Positions 61,565-64,000 of a stretch of 64,000 nucleotides of DNA are shown one piece after another. A model generated the notes under the pieces. It worked only from the letters and a program-made list of their open reading frames with translations. It was not told the DNA's origin and ran no database searches. The stretch is from Torreya grandis (lineage: Eukaryota > Streptophyta > Pinopsida > Cupressales > Taxaceae), in assembly GCA_037957365.1 (NCBI GenBank), contig JARHVA010000006.1, positions 11,800,001 to 11,864,000 on the forward strand. Reading direction: 5' to 3'. Position numbers and translations under genes: made by a program. Numbering within the stretch: the first letter of the stretch is position 1; each line of letters opens with the position of its first letter.

Positions 61565-63412
61565 TGTAGACACTAGAAAACTGCACACTTGTAATTTTTG
61601 ATGATTGAATGCCTTGAGACCCCATAAAGACCCCATAAAACCTTATTAACCCTTAACCAACCAATCTTAACCTAACCAAATCATTAGTCTCTTTTTCGCA
61701 TAGTACTATTCAAAAGTGTTATTCACTATCACTATTCATGATGGGACCCACTATCACTATTCATGATGACATGGCAAGTGACATGACAAGTGACATGGGA
61801 AGTGACATGGAAGGTGATATGGCAAGTGACATGGCTTGGAAGTGAGGTAGCTTAAGGTGGGACATCATACCCCACCTAAGACCCTCCTCTAAGGTACCTA
61901 ATGACATCATTAAGCACCAAAGGGACCCTCCTTTGAAATATTGTGCATTTTTTCCAATGGGACCATAATTCAACATGTTTTTTTTTCCTCATGCATGGAT
62001 AATGGTGCCAAAATTCATGGGGAATTTATCCAAAATATGAAAGTGAGTGGTATAAAGTATTTTAGACCCATATGAGCCCATGTACATTATTCCCACTCCA
62101 TTTTGGACTCTTTAGCAAGTTGGGAGATAAACCAACCAAGTGGGAGAAATATTAGCTAAGTTGGAATATCACCCCCTTGTCTTTCATGACCACGCATGCA
62201 CCCATATGGAGAATGGTGTCAAAATTCATGGGGCACTTATCCAAAGGACAAATTATCTTGGTGAAAAGTCCTTTATCCTCATTTGAGCACATGCAAATGA
62301 CTCCTAATCAAAATTGGACTCATGTGTAAGGTGAGAGACAAAACAATAAGGTGGGAATCCCACCACCCTTATCCCCTTTTTCATTTATGAGCCCACTTGA
62401 AAAATGGCACCATACTTCACTATTCTACTTCTTCGTCATGTTTCTTGACAACAAATGCTATAAATATGACCTTCTCCCTTCACCCATGGTTAAGTCAGTT
62501 TTTAGTTAGGAACATTTCCATCTTTCAGGTTTGGAAGCATTATTTAAGGAGGCAACTAATCATCTTGGAAGATAAAAGTAGAAATCAATGAAGCTCTACC
62601 AAAATTGTAAACCATCTTCATCAATGACACCACCTTCATCAACCATCCTCAATCTTCAATGAGCATGAGGTAACTTTGTTTTTATTTCATTTCTTATATT
62701 TATTCCTTTATTTTCCTTTGGCCTTATTCCTTCACCTCCTTTATCTCCTACCCCTTTTTCCCATTTACCACTCTTATCCATTTATCCATTTGCTCTTTTT
62801 TCCCTTTGCCATCATCACCCTTTTGGCCAACTCATACCTTTACCATATTTACCTTCCTTATCTCTTTGGTTTCTTACCATACTTAAATTAATCCCTTTGA
62901 TTTATTACCATAATTTACCCTTTGACCCATTATCCAACTTGTCCTTTTATCAACCCCAAACCAAAACCACAACCTTGTTCTTTGACTAAATTTTAGCATT
63001 ATTTACTTTTATCTAGTCATTGTTTTAGAAAAGCATTTGACTTCTTTGATTTTAATCTTAGTTACTTGTTATAATTTTCTATTTTTATTTTTAGTTTTCT
63101 ATCATTTTATTCAAATTATATAATTTTTATTTATCAAAATTTAGTGTTTAAATTATATGGATTAACAGCCTCCTAAAAAGCTTTCACTTTTAGGATCTAG
63201 CTCAGGTTAGGCAATCCACTCATCTACTTGTCTAACAAACAAGTGTGTTTAAGTGTTTTATTATTTATAGGTCATCCTCCCAATAAAAAGAGGATATCCC
63301 CACATTACATTGGATTCAATGCATGCATATTATAATAGTTTTTTTTACACACCCTTCTTCACTAGTTTCTTTCTTCTAAAATTAAGAAAAGCAAAAATTT
63401 TAGATAAAAACA
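61565..63412 (+). repeat. 3' LTR of element E
   Basis: Direct repeat of 23358-25068. It is longer by about 137 bases, partly because the 12-bp minisatellite is expanded (61765-61836) and partly because of extra sequence near 62050-62160. TATA box at 62459-62466. Ends AGATAAAAACA. Confidence 0.85.
61765..61836 (+). repeat. 12-bp minisatellite, six units (three in the other LTR)
   Basis: Six units of AGTGACATGGCA type, 72 bases in all. The 5' LTR has three units at 23558-23593. The copy number differs by exactly three units, so it changed after insertion. Confidence 0.85.
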
Positions 63413-64000
63413 CTGAGTACTAAAAGGTGTAGTAGGGGAGAAATGTCAAGACCCACTATAGGAGAATGGTGATATGATAGGAGGATGGGGCCTTATTAGA
63501 TTGTGACACTAGAGAGATACTGATAGTGGTAAGTAGAGCTATGATATTATGAGCAAATTGTTACAGATCGATTACCATAGGTTCTTAGATATGCCAACCA
63601 CATAGCCAAGCAAGGTCAGATTCCGTGAGGGACATGAATGACTAAAATTAGTGTGGGGAGTGTGATTCAAGGGAGGGAAAAGAGGGATGGAAGGGATAGC
63701 ATGGGAGGTATAATGGATATCTGCCTGAGCCATATTTAGTTCACTAAGTAGTCATGTATATGACTAACTATATGGATTGGCCCTTGTATATATTTCACAT
63801 TATGACATTTTATGATGTACATTTGATTTTTGGATATATATTCATGATTATATGTTATTCACATTTATTACATGAGCTTATGTTTCATGATTATGGATTT
63901 AGCTTATGTGGATTACATTTATATAGCATTCAATTTTTGTTCTATCGTGTATTATATTGATTATGTAGTGTTTTCATGGATTATGATATGTAGATTATGT
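63413..64000. other. Flanking DNA right of element E
   Basis: No domain recognised. The sequence becomes very AT-rich after 63740. It should be the original continuation of the DNA left of 23358, but no clear link to the PMD gene could be read. Confidence 0.4.

Larger units (their letters stand above)
23358..63412 (+). mobile_element. Element E: large Tat-lineage Ty3/gypsy retrotransposon hosting two nested insertions
   Basis: LTRs are at 23358-25068 and 61565-63412, both starting TGTAGACACTA. A primer binding site at 25071-25090 and a polypurine tract at 61551-61564 define the orientation. After subtracting element F (30272-39282 with its duplication) and element D (48849-60909) the element is about 19 kb. 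Internal order is gag, protease, G-patch-like linker, RT, RNase H, extra RNase H, integrase, then about 6.6 kb of non-coding 3' region. This is the classical Tat/Ogre-like order. Flanking bases TCAAG and CTGAG do not form a convincing target duplication. All frames are heavily interrupted. Confidence 0.85.

Noticed and set aside
23353..63417. Target duplication for element E (TCAAG versus CTGAG)
   Set aside because: Three of five bases differ, so I do not count it as evidence. The element call rests on LTRs, primer site and polypurine tract.
1..64000. CRISPR arrays, bacterial operons, tRNA or rRNA genes
   Set aside because: No regularly spaced identical repeats with unique spacers, no ribosome binding site and gene series, and no tRNA cloverleaf or rRNA segment was recognised. 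The content is plant retroelement DNA.

Overview
This window is plant nuclear DNA made almost entirely of old, nested LTR retrotransposons of the Ty3/gypsy superfamily. I see no intact host gene. The low CpG content, the length of the elements (9 to 19 kb), the several layers of nesting and the many TAG/TAA stops where family members carry Gln, Trp or Arg codons fit a very large, heavily methylated seed-plant genome that removes DNA slowly. A gymnosperm or a giant-genome monocot are both possible; the sequence does not decide.

Left part (1-17210). About 1.7 kb of unassigned DNA leads into element B, a truncated Tat-branch element. B is split at 1960/15420 by element A (1961-15419, 13.5 kb, about 3.25-kb LTRs, target duplication GGTGT). 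A and B share an order in which an extra (archaeal-type) RNase H domain lies between protease and reverse transcriptase.

Middle (17210-23357). After 2.6 kb of unassigned DNA comes a broken plant mobile domain (PMD, MAIN-like) gene. Its N-terminal part is at 19812-20160 and its C-terminal part at 22146-22935, separated by about 2 kb of unrelated DNA. A fresh 156-bp tandem duplication sits at its 3' end.

Right part (23358-63412). Element E is a Tat-lineage element on the + strand, about 19 kb once its insertions are subtracted. It has gag, protease, RT, RNase H, extra RNase H and integrase in the usual Tat order, then a very long pyrimidine-rich 3' region. Two younger elements sit inside it. 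Element F (30272-39277, minus, TSD ATTAT) has a Tat-like primer site but no recognisable pol; it carries a decayed reading frame for an acidic, repeat-rich protein. Element D (48849-60904, minus, TSD GGTAG/AGTAG) is an Athila-type element with a tRNA-Asp primer site, gag-pol with an intact YMDD motif, and a third ORF of about 800 codons between pol and the 3' LTR.

LTR divergence judged by eye follows the nesting: D is youngest, F intermediate, E and A oldest. All coding regions carry stops or frameshifts, so none is expected to make a full protein today. The most interesting items are the split PMD gene, the repeat protein of element F, and the presence of two different extra-RNase-H layouts side by side.
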